A model generated the notes under the pieces. The model saw only the letters and a list, made by a program, of their open reading frames with translations, ran no database searches and was not told the origin of the DNA. From JACJWR01 sp963752505 (GTDB taxonomy: Bacteria > Actinomycetota > Actinomycetes > S36-B12 > UBA10799), in NCBI GenBank assembly GCA_963752505.1, contig CAVVYM010000005.1, forward strand, positions 1 through 17,756: a stretch of 17,756 bases of DNA, read 5' to 3'. Of this stretch, positions 9,077 to 15,442 are shown piece after piece; the stretch's first letter is position 1; the number at the start of each line of letters is the position of its first letter. Position numbers and translations under genes: made by a program.

Positions 9077-10041
9077 TGGTGGTGGGGATGCACCGATCGG
9101 GCACCAGCGCGGTGGCCGAGGTGCTGTGTCGGCTCGGGCTGAACTTGGGGGAGGGCACCGAATACGAGGTCGAGGCGGGCAACGCGCGCGGCCTGTATGA
9201 GTGGCGCGAGACCGTCGAGTTCAACGACGAGTGGCTCGGTCGCTACGACTCGGCTTGGTGGGCGCCGCCGAGGTTGGGCGCCAACGACTGGCGGGAGGTG
9301 GATCTGCGGCAGTTGGCGGTGAGTCGGCGGCAGTTGCCGTACTTCACCGGTGAGTTGTCGAACTGGTTCGTGAAGGATCCGCGCATCTCGCTGCTGCTGC
9401 CGCTGTGGGATCGGTTGTTGTTGGCGCGTTCGCCCGCCGTGGTGGCGGTGCGTTCGCCGCGTGCCGTGGCGGCGTCGATCCGGTTGCGCTCGGGCATGCA
9501 CACGGCGCGGTCGCTGGCCATGGGCGCCGAGCACTACCGGGCCATCTACGCGGCGCTGGGCGACCGACCGGCGCTGGTGGTTTCCTATGAGCAGATGCTG
9601 GCCGATCCGGCGCCGACCATTGAGGCGCTGGCTGAGTTCCTCACCGGCCAGGGCTTCCGCGTCGATGCCGACGTGGCCGAGGTCGCGGGGGCGCTCGATC
9701 CGAAGCTGCGGCGCAACCGCGGCCGGACGGCCAACGAGTACGAGGATTCGTTGATCGACAGCCTCGCCGAGCTCTACGAGCCGCTCGTAGCGGCGCACCT
9801 GTCGGCGCCGCCGAGCGGATTCGCCGACTACCGGCTGCCGCAGTGGGCCGAGGAGGCGCTCGACGAGGCGTCGGAGTTGTGCCGCACCCGCATCGTGGCC
9901 GGGAAGTACCAGCGCGCTGCGGAGGACTTCCGCGACGCGAACGCCGTGATTGAGAACAGCAACTCCTACCGACTGGCCAAGGCGCTGCAGATGATGGGTG
10001 AGGTGGCAAGGGAAGGCCGCCGCGGCGGCCTCGCCCGCTGA
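9067..10041 (+). CDS. Sulfotransferase family protein, last gene of the polysaccharide cluster
   Basis: The 324-residue protein opens with MGLMVVGMHRSGTSAVAEVL. Here GMHRSGTS (7-14) is the loop that binds the 5'-phosphosulfate of PAPS in the Sulfotransfer_3 type. KDPRISLLLPLW (near 9373-9410) and VAVRSPRAVAASI (near 9442-9480) supply the usual second motif and the Arg/Ser 3'-phosphate contact. It may put sulfate on the exported glycan. Some bacterial relatives lack proven activity, so the substrate is inferred from context. The GTG at 9067 is chosen because AAGGGAG lies 6 bases upstream; ATG 9076 would be too far from it. The last 60 residues form a helical tail ending with SNSYRLAKALQMM, similar to the tail of the methyltransferase at 2622. 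No PAPS synthesis genes are nearby. Confidence 0.82.
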   Translation: MGLMVVGMHRSGTSAVAEVLCRLGLNLGEGTEYEVEAGNARGLYEWRETVEFNDEWLGRYDSAWWAPPRLGANDWREVDLRQLAVSRRQLPYFTGELSNWFVKDPRISLLLPLWDRLLLARSPAVVAVRSPRAVAASIRLRSGMHTARSLAMGAEHYRAIYAALGDRPALVVSYEQMLADPAPTIEALAEFLTGQGFRVDADVAEVAGALDPKLRRNRGRTANEYEDSLIDSLAELYEPLVAAHLSAPPSGFADYRLPQWAEEALDEASELCRTRIVAGKYQRAAEDFRDANAVIENSNSYRLAKALQMMGEVAREGRRGGLAR

Positions 10042-10092
10042 GGGCCGGGGCCTCGGCCGTGGCCTGCCCCTCTCCCTACCCCGCCTTCCCCG

Positions 10093-10160
10093 CGAGCGCA
10101 CGGGTTTGTCGCGTTCTAGGGCCGGGATTTTGCTGAGAGTGCGACGTACCCGTCGTCTCG
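10093..10160. repeat. Palindromic intergenic repeat, copy 1 (CTCTCAG subtype)
   Basis: The left arm contains ACGGGTTTGTCGC (10100-10112) and the right arm GCGACGTACCCGT (10141-10153), which pair at 11 of 13 positions. CGAG at the left outer end and CTCG at the right outer end extend the symmetry to 68 nt. The inner right arm CTGAGAGTGCGAC is shared exactly with copy 2b. It lies in the 212-base gap between convergent gene ends (10041 on + and 10254 on -). It has no T-run, so it is not a standard terminator. Confidence 0.75.
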
Positions 10161-10253
10161 GCGGTCGGCGGTAGGCGGTGGTCCGCGGGGCCGTGCCTGA
10201 TGGGTGGTGGCGCAGGGGTTGGGCCTCTGGGCTGCAGTGGGTGAGGATCTGCG

Positions 10254-11279
10254 TCAGACAGACCTCGGCCGGCGGTGCTCGCGCTGGTCGAGCAACTGCG
10301 CGAGTGAGTGGAGCCACGCGTTCGGGCGATACAGCGCTTCGTCGGCCAACCATCGGGTGACCTTCACGCCCCGCCGCTCAATCGCATTCTCCCGCCGCTT
10401 CTCCTGGATCCGGCGCCGGTCGGCCTGGGCCTGGTCGCGGACGTGCGGGCCGCCGTAGTACTTCATCGCACCATCGCATTCCCCGACCAACGCCGCCTCC
10501 GGCCAGTAGAAGTCGACGTAGAAATCCCCGAGGTCGGTGGCGAAGTGCACCTGCACCTCGGGCATCGGAAGACCGGCGGCGAAAATCTGCCCCGCCGATG
10601 CCGACTCTCCCGGTGACTCTCGCCGCGGATCCGCCAGCAGGAGCGCCTGCGCCCGGCGTCGGCATCCCCGTCGCCCCAACACCAGATGCGCCTCGCGCAG
10701 CGGCCGGACAGCTTCGACGATCAGTTGCTCGTCGACCTCGCCCCGCAGTTGCTGTGGCCGGGCGAGTCGCAGAGCCTCGCGTCGTGCGACGGCGTCCAGC
10801 AGCATGATCGAGAAGTGCAGCGGCAACTGGCCAGCCAGATCCATCGCGGTGCGCGATTCGGAGGTGACCCGCAGCCCCTCCAACAGTCCGCTGCGTAGGA
10901 CTGTCACATGCTCATCGGGTAGTGGGGCGAGCCAGATGCGGGGCACGCTGTCGCGCCGGTGACCGTCGTCGGGGGCGCACAGGAAGCGTGGCCGCTGTGG
11001 GATCGCATGTCTCGAAGGGAGCGGCAGACCCAATGCCAGCGCCGCGGTCTCGTGCGATGCGACGATCCGGTTGCCATGGCGCATCTGCATCGCCAAAGCG
11101 TGCACGAGGTGGCGGTTGGCAGGGTCGGTGGGCATGAGGTCGCTGCGCAGGTAGACGCCGCGGATGATCCGCTGAATCTTGCCCGCGCTGGCCGCCCTGC
11201 TCAGGTGGGAGCGGCTGACGGGCACGTGCTCCGCCATGAATGGCTGCTCGGGGGTGTCCCACACCACGAGTTTGGGCAT
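10254..11279 (-). CDS. AbiEi-like winged-helix N-domain fused to a PD-(D/E)XK nuclease-like C-domain
   Basis: This is a 341-residue protein of unknown role, of a type seen widely in actinobacteria. The N-terminal 50 residues resemble the AbiEi antitoxin DNA-binding domain: a helix-turn-helix around VSRSHLSRAASAGKIQRI, then RGVYLRSD (40-47). The C-terminal domain resembles DUF559/Vsr-type nucleases: SPGES (223-227), GLPMPEVQV, YVDFYWPE with Asp 256, LVGECDG with Glu 267 and Asp 269, and Lys 273. These could form a nuclease site. The ATG at 11279 is chosen because GGAGGG sits 7 bases upstream; the GTG at 11285 has only one base of spacing. The AbiEii toxin partner is absent on both sides, so a classical type IV toxin-antitoxin pair is not supported. 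Confidence 0.75.
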   Translation of the reverse strand: MPKLVVWDTPEQPFMAEHVPVSRSHLSRAASAGKIQRIIRGVYLRSDLMPTDPANRHLVHALAMQMRHGNRIVASHETAALALGLPLPSRHAIPQRPRFLCAPDDGHRRDSVPRIWLAPLPDEHVTVLRSGLLEGLRVTSESRTAMDLAGQLPLHFSIMLLDAVARREALRLARPQQLRGEVDEQLIVEAVRPLREAHLVLGRRGCRRRAQALLLADPRRESPGESASAGQIFAAGLPMPEVQVHFATDLGDFYVDFYWPEAALVGECDGAMKYYGGPHVRDQAQADRRRIQEKRRENAIERRGVKVTRWLADEALYRPNAWLHSLAQLLDQREHRRPRSV

Positions 11280-11352
11280 CTGCACACCCTCCGCCGTTGG
11301 CGCCGCCCAGAGAAGTACTCCGTCGGGACCTGTGGATGACTGGTCCGGACTC

Positions 11353-11412
11353 TGAGCGGACGGGTTTGTCGCAGGGTTTGAGGCGGTGCCTCCGCTTCCC
11401 CTGCCCGACCCG
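11353..11412. repeat. Palindromic intergenic repeat, copy 2a (diverged)
   Basis: The left half matches the family exactly (TGAGCGGACGGGTTTGTCGC, 11353-11372). The rest differs but is still a nested hairpin: GCAGGG (11371-11376) pairs with CCCTGC (11399-11404), and inside it GAGGC (11380-11384) pairs with GCCTC (11388-11392). The right outer arm is largely missing and abuts copy 2b. Confidence 0.55.
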
Positions 11413-11469
11413 ACGGGTTTGTCGCACTCTCAGCCCGAAAAGCCACTGAGAGTGCGACCAAGCCGTTCG
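11410..11469. repeat. Palindromic intergenic repeat, copy 2b (CTCTCAG subtype)
   Basis: A perfect 13-bp stem, GTCGCACTCTCAG (11421-11433) with CTGAGAGTGCGAC (11446-11458), surrounds a 12-base loop. The outer arms GACGGGTTT and CAAGCCGTTC extend the pairing with a few mismatches, to about 19 of 24 positions. It is the best-formed stem in the family and lies within 20 bases of copy 2a. Confidence 0.75.
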
Positions 11470-11649
11470 TTCGGCGGGAGGGGTTTGGCGTTCGGAGGTA
11501 CCTGCTGGACATGGCTGGCGACTACGTGAGGGGGTTCTAGGGAACCCGGGTCGCACGTGCCGGAGGGTTCAGTCCCCTCCGTGATGCCCTGGGCCATCAC
11601 ACGGTACGGGTGGACTCTCTGGCGCTGCGCATCTGGCCACTCACGGAGA

Positions 11650-11715
11650 CCGCCGCGGCAAGGAGGACCGCCCCGGCAGGGAGGTCCGCCCCCGGGAGGC
11701 TCGCCCCGGAGAGCG
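11650..11715. repeat. GC-rich imperfect tandem repeat (units of 15-18 nt)
   Basis: Successive units read GGCAAGGAGGACCGCCCC, GGCAGGGAGGTCCGCCCC, CGGGAGGCTCGCCCC and GGAGAGCGCC. On the minus strand one frame gives pentapeptide-like steps (AALSG, ASLPG, ADLPA), but there is no start or domain around them. It sits just downstream of the truncated glycosyltransferase and may mark the break point. Confidence 0.4.
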
Positions 11716-11747
11716 CCGCCGGAAACGCAAGGGTCGCCCGGGCAGCG

Positions 11748-12664
11748 TTAGGCGAAGGGCGGGTCGGCTCGCAGGTCCGGATCGTCGCCGGCGAAGAGCA
11801 CCCGCAGGCCGCGCGCCAAGTAGTCACGGGTCTTCAGTGGCGACGATGCGAATCGGCCGCGGCGGTGCTCGCCCACCGAGGCCACGCCGACGTCGGCGGA
11901 GGCCATCGCCGCATCGAAGTCGGATCCGGTCAGGACTCCGGTGAAATGCACCCGCCCGCCGAGTCCCAACTCGCAGGTCAGGCTCTCCAGCCGACGCAGC
12001 TCCGGCCCGTTGCCGACGATGGTGAGTGTCGCCTCCGAGGGCGAGCCCGACGCGGCGAGGCCGTGCAAGAGCCGGTCGATGCCATGCCACTGACCCATGG
12101 CTCCGGCGGTCACCAGGTGCGGCGAATCGCGAGGCGACCATCCCGGCGACAACGGTCGAGCCGCCACGTCGATGCCGTTGGTGACCGTCAACCGCCGACG
12201 CCGGGCCAGGTGCCGCCAGGGCCTCCATCGTCGTCGTACTGCACTCACCAGGTCCGCAGGGGCCACGCCGACGGGATCCACAGCGCCTCCACACACGTCC
12301 GCAGCGCGCGTCGCGCGGCGAACGGTCGCATCGGGCGATTTCGCGCATTCCCGCCGACGTCGGGGTCGGCGAGTCGGCGAGTCGGCGACGATTCGAGTGC
12401 CGCGGCGTTGCCACCGGCGTAAGGCGTCGACCAGTGGGGGCAGGGTCCAGTGCGAGCGCGCCACCACAACGTCCGGACGGGTACCGGCGTCGTGGATCCG
12501 GTCTAGACCGGCCCGAAGCTCGGCCACGGCTAGGCGGCCGGGTGGCACGAGGTGGGTGGCGGTCGTGCAACCGAGCCGTCGAATCCGGCGGCCAGGCCTC
12601 GCATCTTTGACTCCGGGCCACCGCCGGGATGTACCGCCCCGAGCACCAGGACGCGTAGTGGCAC
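11748..12664 (-). pseudogene. Family-4 glycosyltransferase remnant, multiply frameshifted and truncated
   Basis: The reading begins at GTG 12664 with VPLRVLVLGAVHPGGGPE, a typical GT4 N-terminus. It then crosses at least five frame changes: near 12572 (one C lost in GGCC), near 12380 (an extra 8-base GGCGAGTC repeat), near 12340, near 12256 (one C lost) and near 12205 (one T lost). The recovered order is THLVPPGRLAVAELRAGLD, RSHWTLPPLVDALRRW, SPTPTSAGMREIARC, RRALRTCVEALWIPSAWP, VQYDDDG, RRLTVTNGIDVAARP, LTIVGNGPELRRLESL, FASSPLKTRDYLARGLRV, FAGDDPDL. The normal last 60-80 residues are absent because TAA at 11748-11750 follows at once. Some shifts may be sequencing errors, but the lost C-terminus and the repeat slippage point to a true pseudogene. 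It is separate from the main glycan cluster. Confidence 0.7.
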
Positions 12665-12740
12665 GGGCGAGGCGTAGAGCCGCCGAGGGTCCGCGGCGGG
12701 GAGGCGCGACGTGAGCCGTACTCGGCTCGGGCCTGGGCGT

Positions 12741-12788
12741 GAGCGGCTCGGGTCGGTGTTCGGTGAGCGGTTCGGGTCGGTATTCGGT
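12741..12788. repeat. 24-base tandem duplication beside palindromic copy 3
   Basis: Two units, 12741-12764 and 12765-12788, each read GAGCGG(C/T)TCGGGTCGGT(G/A)TTCGGT and differ at two bases. The next bases, GAGCGCAC, start the left arm of palindrome copy 3. The unit therefore begins with the same TGAGCG as the outer end of the palindrome, as if that end had been copied outward. Confidence 0.8.
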
Positions 12789-12855
12789 GAGCGCACGCCT
12801 TTGTCGCGCTAGGCGGGACAGATTGTGTCCCTAGCGCGACGAACCCGTACGCTGA
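12788..12855. repeat. Palindromic intergenic repeat, copy 3 (CTAG subtype)
   Basis: The left arm TGAGCGCACGCC plus TTTGTCGCGCTAG (12788-12812) pairs with the right arm CTAGCGCGACGAACCC plus GTACGCTGA (12831-12855) at most positions. The total is 68 nt with an 18-base loop. The loop extends the stem with GGGACA and TGTCCC around GATTG. The element lies between the 5' end of the glycosyltransferase remnant and the 3' end of the oxidoreductase gene, both on the minus strand. Confidence 0.8.
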
Positions 12856-12862
12856 CGACTGC

Positions 12863-12885
12863 CGCGCGACGAACCCGTGCACTCA
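12863..12885. repeat. Extra right half of the palindromic repeat
   Basis: GCGCGACGAACCCGTGCACTCA is a second copy of a right arm, eight bases beyond copy 3, with no matching left arm of its own. Its last three bases (TCA, 12883-12885) are, on the minus strand, the TGA stop of the oxidoreductase gene. Confidence 0.7.
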
Positions 12886-14116
12886 CGGCCCCAGCCACCC
12901 GCCCGGCTGTGGGTATTGCCGCGGCGCATCTGGCACACCCCAGCCGCGCAGCAGTCGCTCGGCGGCGACGCGTGCCCCGATCACCGTGCGGCACGCGGGT
13001 CCCACGGTCAGCATCGCGAGCGGACCCATGAGGTGGATGGTCGTACCCGGCCACGACAGGTCGCGCTCGAGGGCCGGAAGGCCGCGCACCCGCTGCGCCG
13101 GGAATTCCGTGCGGCAGCGGCGGAGCAGCGGCTCAAACCGGGTGTTGGTTTGGCTGCCTGTGGCGGACACCACGTGTGCAGCGACGGCCACCCGAGTCGC
13201 CCCGCGATGCCGGAACGTCACCCGCCACCGGCCCTTCGTCGGTTTGGCCTGGTCAACAGCCCCTTGGAGGTGAGTCACGCGTCCCCCGGCGAGCAGCGGC
13301 CGTAGTTGGGCCAAGTCGTCCGGCGGTAGGCTGCCACCACCTCGGGCGCGTCGGGCGAGCGCAAACCTCGCGCCGGCGTCGCGTGACTCGTGGAACCTGC
13401 GCAGGTGGGGTCCGAGCCAAGGTGCCTCCACGTCAAGCTCCCGTTGCCGCAGCGGAGCCCGGGTCAGCCAGGTGACGTGGCCGCCGGCGGCAGCGTGATT
13501 CGCGACGATCTGGGCGGCGGTCAATCCGCCTCCGACCACCAATGCATCGGCGCCGTCGGCCACGCTCGGCTTCCACTGCCCGGAGTGAACCAGCCCGGGC
13601 TCGCCCCCGTATCGCGCGCGTGCATCGCCAAGCCACGCCGGTGTCACGGGTCGCACCGGATTCGACGCCAGCACCACCCGAGCCGCCCGCCAGTTTCCTG
13701 CGGTGGTCGTCAACTGCGCCCCGCCGCCAGGCAAGGCGCGCAGATCCGTCACTCGCTCCGCCACCCGCAACGCCCCGAGGTCATGGTCGACGATCAATTG
13801 GGCGCAATAGTCGGCGAACAGCCGCGTACCCGGTCGACCGATGCCGCCATGGAATTCGTGCGACCGTCCGTGGGCTTTGGCGTAGTCGAATCAGTGCGTA
13901 CGGATCGGGGTGCGGATGATGCACGCAGCCCGATCGAAGCATCGGGATGCGGTAGGTGGCGAACTGCCGGTGCCAGCGGGTGAGCCAGTCGTCGGGGTCG
14001 AACACCACGGTTCGGCTCAGCAACTCAGGTTGGTATTCGGCTATGTAGCTCAGCAGCGTGAGCGCCTGTGGGCCAGCGCCCACCACGGCAAGGTCGACGT
14101 CATTCACAACTCGCAC
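12883..14116 (-). CDS. FAD/NAD(P)-dependent oxidoreductase, N-hydroxylase-like, frameshifted at about 13891
   Basis: This is likely a flavin-dependent oxidoreductase of the group that includes lysine/ornithine N-hydroxylases. The N-terminus has the FAD-binding strand-loop VDLAVVGAGPQALTL, then WLTRWHRQF and LRSGCVHHPHPDPYAL. The similarity then moves to another frame as FDYAKAHGRSHEFHGGIGRPGTRLF, so one extra T (+ strand) is present near 13891. Further on, DALVVGGGLTAAQIVANHAAAGG is the NAD(P)H-binding fold, and VVSATGSQTNTRF is near the C-terminal FAD region. Reconstituted length is about 410 residues. The GTG at 14116 has AAGGGG four bases upstream; GTG 14119 and 14107 are alternatives. The gene diverges from the MRF-like gene across a Fur/Zur-like box. 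Substrate unknown; siderophore or metallophore chemistry is a guess. Confidence 0.65.
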
Positions 14117-14129
14117 CACACCCCTTAAC

Positions 14130-14149
14130 TATAATGAGAATGATTCGCG
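14130..14149 (+). promoter_or_regulatory. Divergent promoter with Fur/Zur-like box
   Basis: A perfect -10 box TATAAT lies at 14130-14135. It overlaps TGAGAATGATTCGCG (14135-14149), whose centre GAATGATTC is a 9-base palindrome and whose left half matches the TGAnAAT of Fur/Zur-family sites. On the minus strand TATAGT (14133-14128) can serve as the -10 of the oxidoreductase gene, giving a nearly leaderless transcript. This is the most AT-rich spot in the window. A repressor here would cover both promoters. The distal half-site is weak, so the metal is not certain, but a CobW-like MRF gene downstream favours Zur. Confidence 0.55.
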
Positions 14150-14162
14150 ATAAGGTATCGCC

Positions 14163-15230
14163 ATGACCCTACCCATAACTGTGATCAGCGGGCTCGATCG
14201 GGTGGCCACCTATTCGGCGGGGCGAGGCCTGGTTTTCGGCGATCCCCATGCTCGGCTCGTGAGTCACTGCATCGACCAGATCGGCGTCGGGCTGGTGTCG
14301 CGCACGGTCGAGGCTGGGGATGGATCCGTGTCCGCGCACCTGGTCGATCTCGCCCACGGTTGCGTGGCGTGCACATTGCGCGAGGACGTGCTGCCGACGT
14401 TGAAGAAGTTGGCATCCGAACCTGGCGTTGACCGCGTGGTGCTCGTCTTGCCGGAGGCCGTGGAGCCGGTGGGATTCCTAGACAACTTCCACCACGTGGC
14501 CGACGGGGAGGGCCACACCGTGGCAGAGATGTGCTCGGTGGTCGCCGTGGTGGCGCTCATCGATTCGCCGCGGTTGGTGAGCAGACTCGCCGCCGGTGCG
14601 ACGTTGGCCGAACAGGGATTGGCCGTTGGCCCTGATGATGACCGACACGTGGCGGAGGTGCTCGTCGCGCAGATCGAAAGCGCCGACGTGATCGTGGCCC
14701 CGGGCGCCACCGAACAGCAACGAGGTGTACTCAGTCTCCTCAATCCCGAGGCGTCGCTGCCGGAGCGTTTGCCAGACCACATCGACTCGGTCTTCGACTT
14801 CGCCCGCACGACTCGACGTACCCTGCCGGCGAGCCTCGCCGAGCACAACCACGACCACCGGCAGAGCGACGCCTGGCGGGTGCATTGGCGCACCGACCGA
14901 CCGCTACACCCCTTGCGGCTCCTCGCTGCCCTCGAGCAGGTCGGCGATGTGTCGCTGCGCGGGCGGGGCTACCTGCACCTCGCCACGCACCCTGGCACCG
15001 GCGTCGAATGGGACAGTGCCGGCCGACAGTTGCGGCTCGGGGCCCCGGAGGTGGAACTGTGCGAGTCGGGGGCGCGGCTGAGCTTCGTTGGGGTCGACGA
15101 ACGCTGGTGGTTGATTCGCGACGCCCTCGACGCGGCCGTGGTCACCGATGCCGAGATGGCCTACGCCGCGCGGGATTGGCATCGGATCGGCGATCCGTTC
15201 GCCGGGTTGTGGTTGGGGCCCGGCGCCTAG
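14163..15230 (+). CDS. CobW/COG0523-family protein, MRF-like (ribosome hibernation factor-recruiting type)
   Basis: In mycobacteria MRF is made on zinc starvation and recruits the hibernation factor to ribosomes that carry zinc-free proteins. The 355-residue protein has the features of that branch. The start MTLPITVISGLDRVATYSAG replaces the usual GxGKT P-loop. LAHGCVACTLREDVLP (64-79) keeps two cysteines (67 and 70) where COG0523 proteins have CxCC. VLVLPEAVEPVGF follows, and the C-domain has WRVHWRTDRPLHPLRL, LRGRGYLHLA and, near the end, IGDPFAGLW. The ATG at 14163 has AAGGT six bases upstream. The Fur/Zur-like box and TATAAT lie directly before it. I infer a zinc-starvation role from family and promoter. 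GTP binding is doubtful without the P-loop. Confidence 0.75.
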   Translation: MTLPITVISGLDRVATYSAGRGLVFGDPHARLVSHCIDQIGVGLVSRTVEAGDGSVSAHLVDLAHGCVACTLREDVLPTLKKLASEPGVDRVVLVLPEAVEPVGFLDNFHHVADGEGHTVAEMCSVVAVVALIDSPRLVSRLAAGATLAEQGLAVGPDDDRHVAEVLVAQIESADVIVAPGATEQQRGVLSLLNPEASLPERLPDHIDSVFDFARTTRRTLPASLAEHNHDHRQSDAWRVHWRTDRPLHPLRLLAALEQVGDVSLRGRGYLHLATHPGTGVEWDSAGRQLRLGAPEVELCESGARLSFVGVDERWWLIRDALDAAVVTDAEMAYAARDWHRIGDPFAGLWLGPGA

Positions 15231-15264
15231 GGCCGGTGAGGGGATGGGTGGTCGGTGAGGGGCC

Positions 15265-15303
15265 ACGGGGCCGCTGAGTGCACACGGGGCCGGTTGAGTG
15301 CAC
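15265..15303. repeat. 19-20 base tandem duplication of the outer end of palindromic copy 4
   Basis: ACGGGGCCGCTGAGTGCAC (15265-15283) is followed directly by ACGGGGCCGGTTGAGTGCAC (15284-15303). The second unit runs into the left arm of palindrome copy 4, so the TGAGTGCAC end of the palindrome is present twice. Confidence 0.75.
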
Positions 15304-15362
15304 ACCTTTGTCGCGCTAGCGCGGATGAATCTGGCTCCTAGTGCGACAAACCTGTGCACTCA
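15295..15362. repeat. Palindromic intergenic repeat, copy 4 (CTAG subtype)
   Basis: The left arm 15295-15319 (TGAGTGCACACC then TTTGTCGCGCTAG) pairs with the right arm 15338-15362 (CTAGTGCGACAAACC then TGTGCACTCA) at 22 of 25 positions. The loop is 18 bases and the total 68 nt. Two of the three mismatches are the CC facing GG that is also seen in copies 3 and 5. It lies between the convergent ends of the MRF-like gene and the Uma2 gene. Confidence 0.85.
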
Positions 15363-15442
15363 CGGCGGGGGCGGCGTCTCGGCGGGATGCGCCGAGATTC
15401 GGGCGATGGCTGGTGGCTCGGACAGTTTGGTCGACGAGCGAT

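Larger units (their letters stand above)
11280..11747. other. 468-base region without a supported gene
   Basis: No convincing coding sequence is seen on either strand. The stretch holds palindromic repeats 2a and 2b and three small hairpins. The hairpins are GGGTTC/GAACCC at 11532-11547, CGGAGGG/CCCTCCG with a 7-base loop at 11561-11581, and GTGATG/CATCAC at 11581-11600. It also holds a GC-rich imperfect tandem repeat at 11650-11715. It separates the start of the AbiEi-like gene from the broken end of the glycosyltransferase remnant. Confidence 0.6.

Noticed and set aside
10093..10160. Palindromic repeats as ordinary rho-independent terminators
   Set aside because: No T-run follows either arm in any copy, and some copies lie near gene starts. 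A terminator role is possible but not shown.
11561..11600. A tRNA T-arm-like hairpin (GAGGG, TTCAGTC, CCCTC)
   Set aside because: The loop has G where tRNAs need A58. No acceptor, D or anticodon stems fit around it, and no CCA-side pairing is possible.
11650..11740. Pentapeptide-repeat protein fragment on the minus strand (AALSG, ASLPG, ADLPA)
   Set aside because: Only three steps are present, produced by a GC-rich DNA repeat. There is no start, no domain and no longer reading frame in the family.
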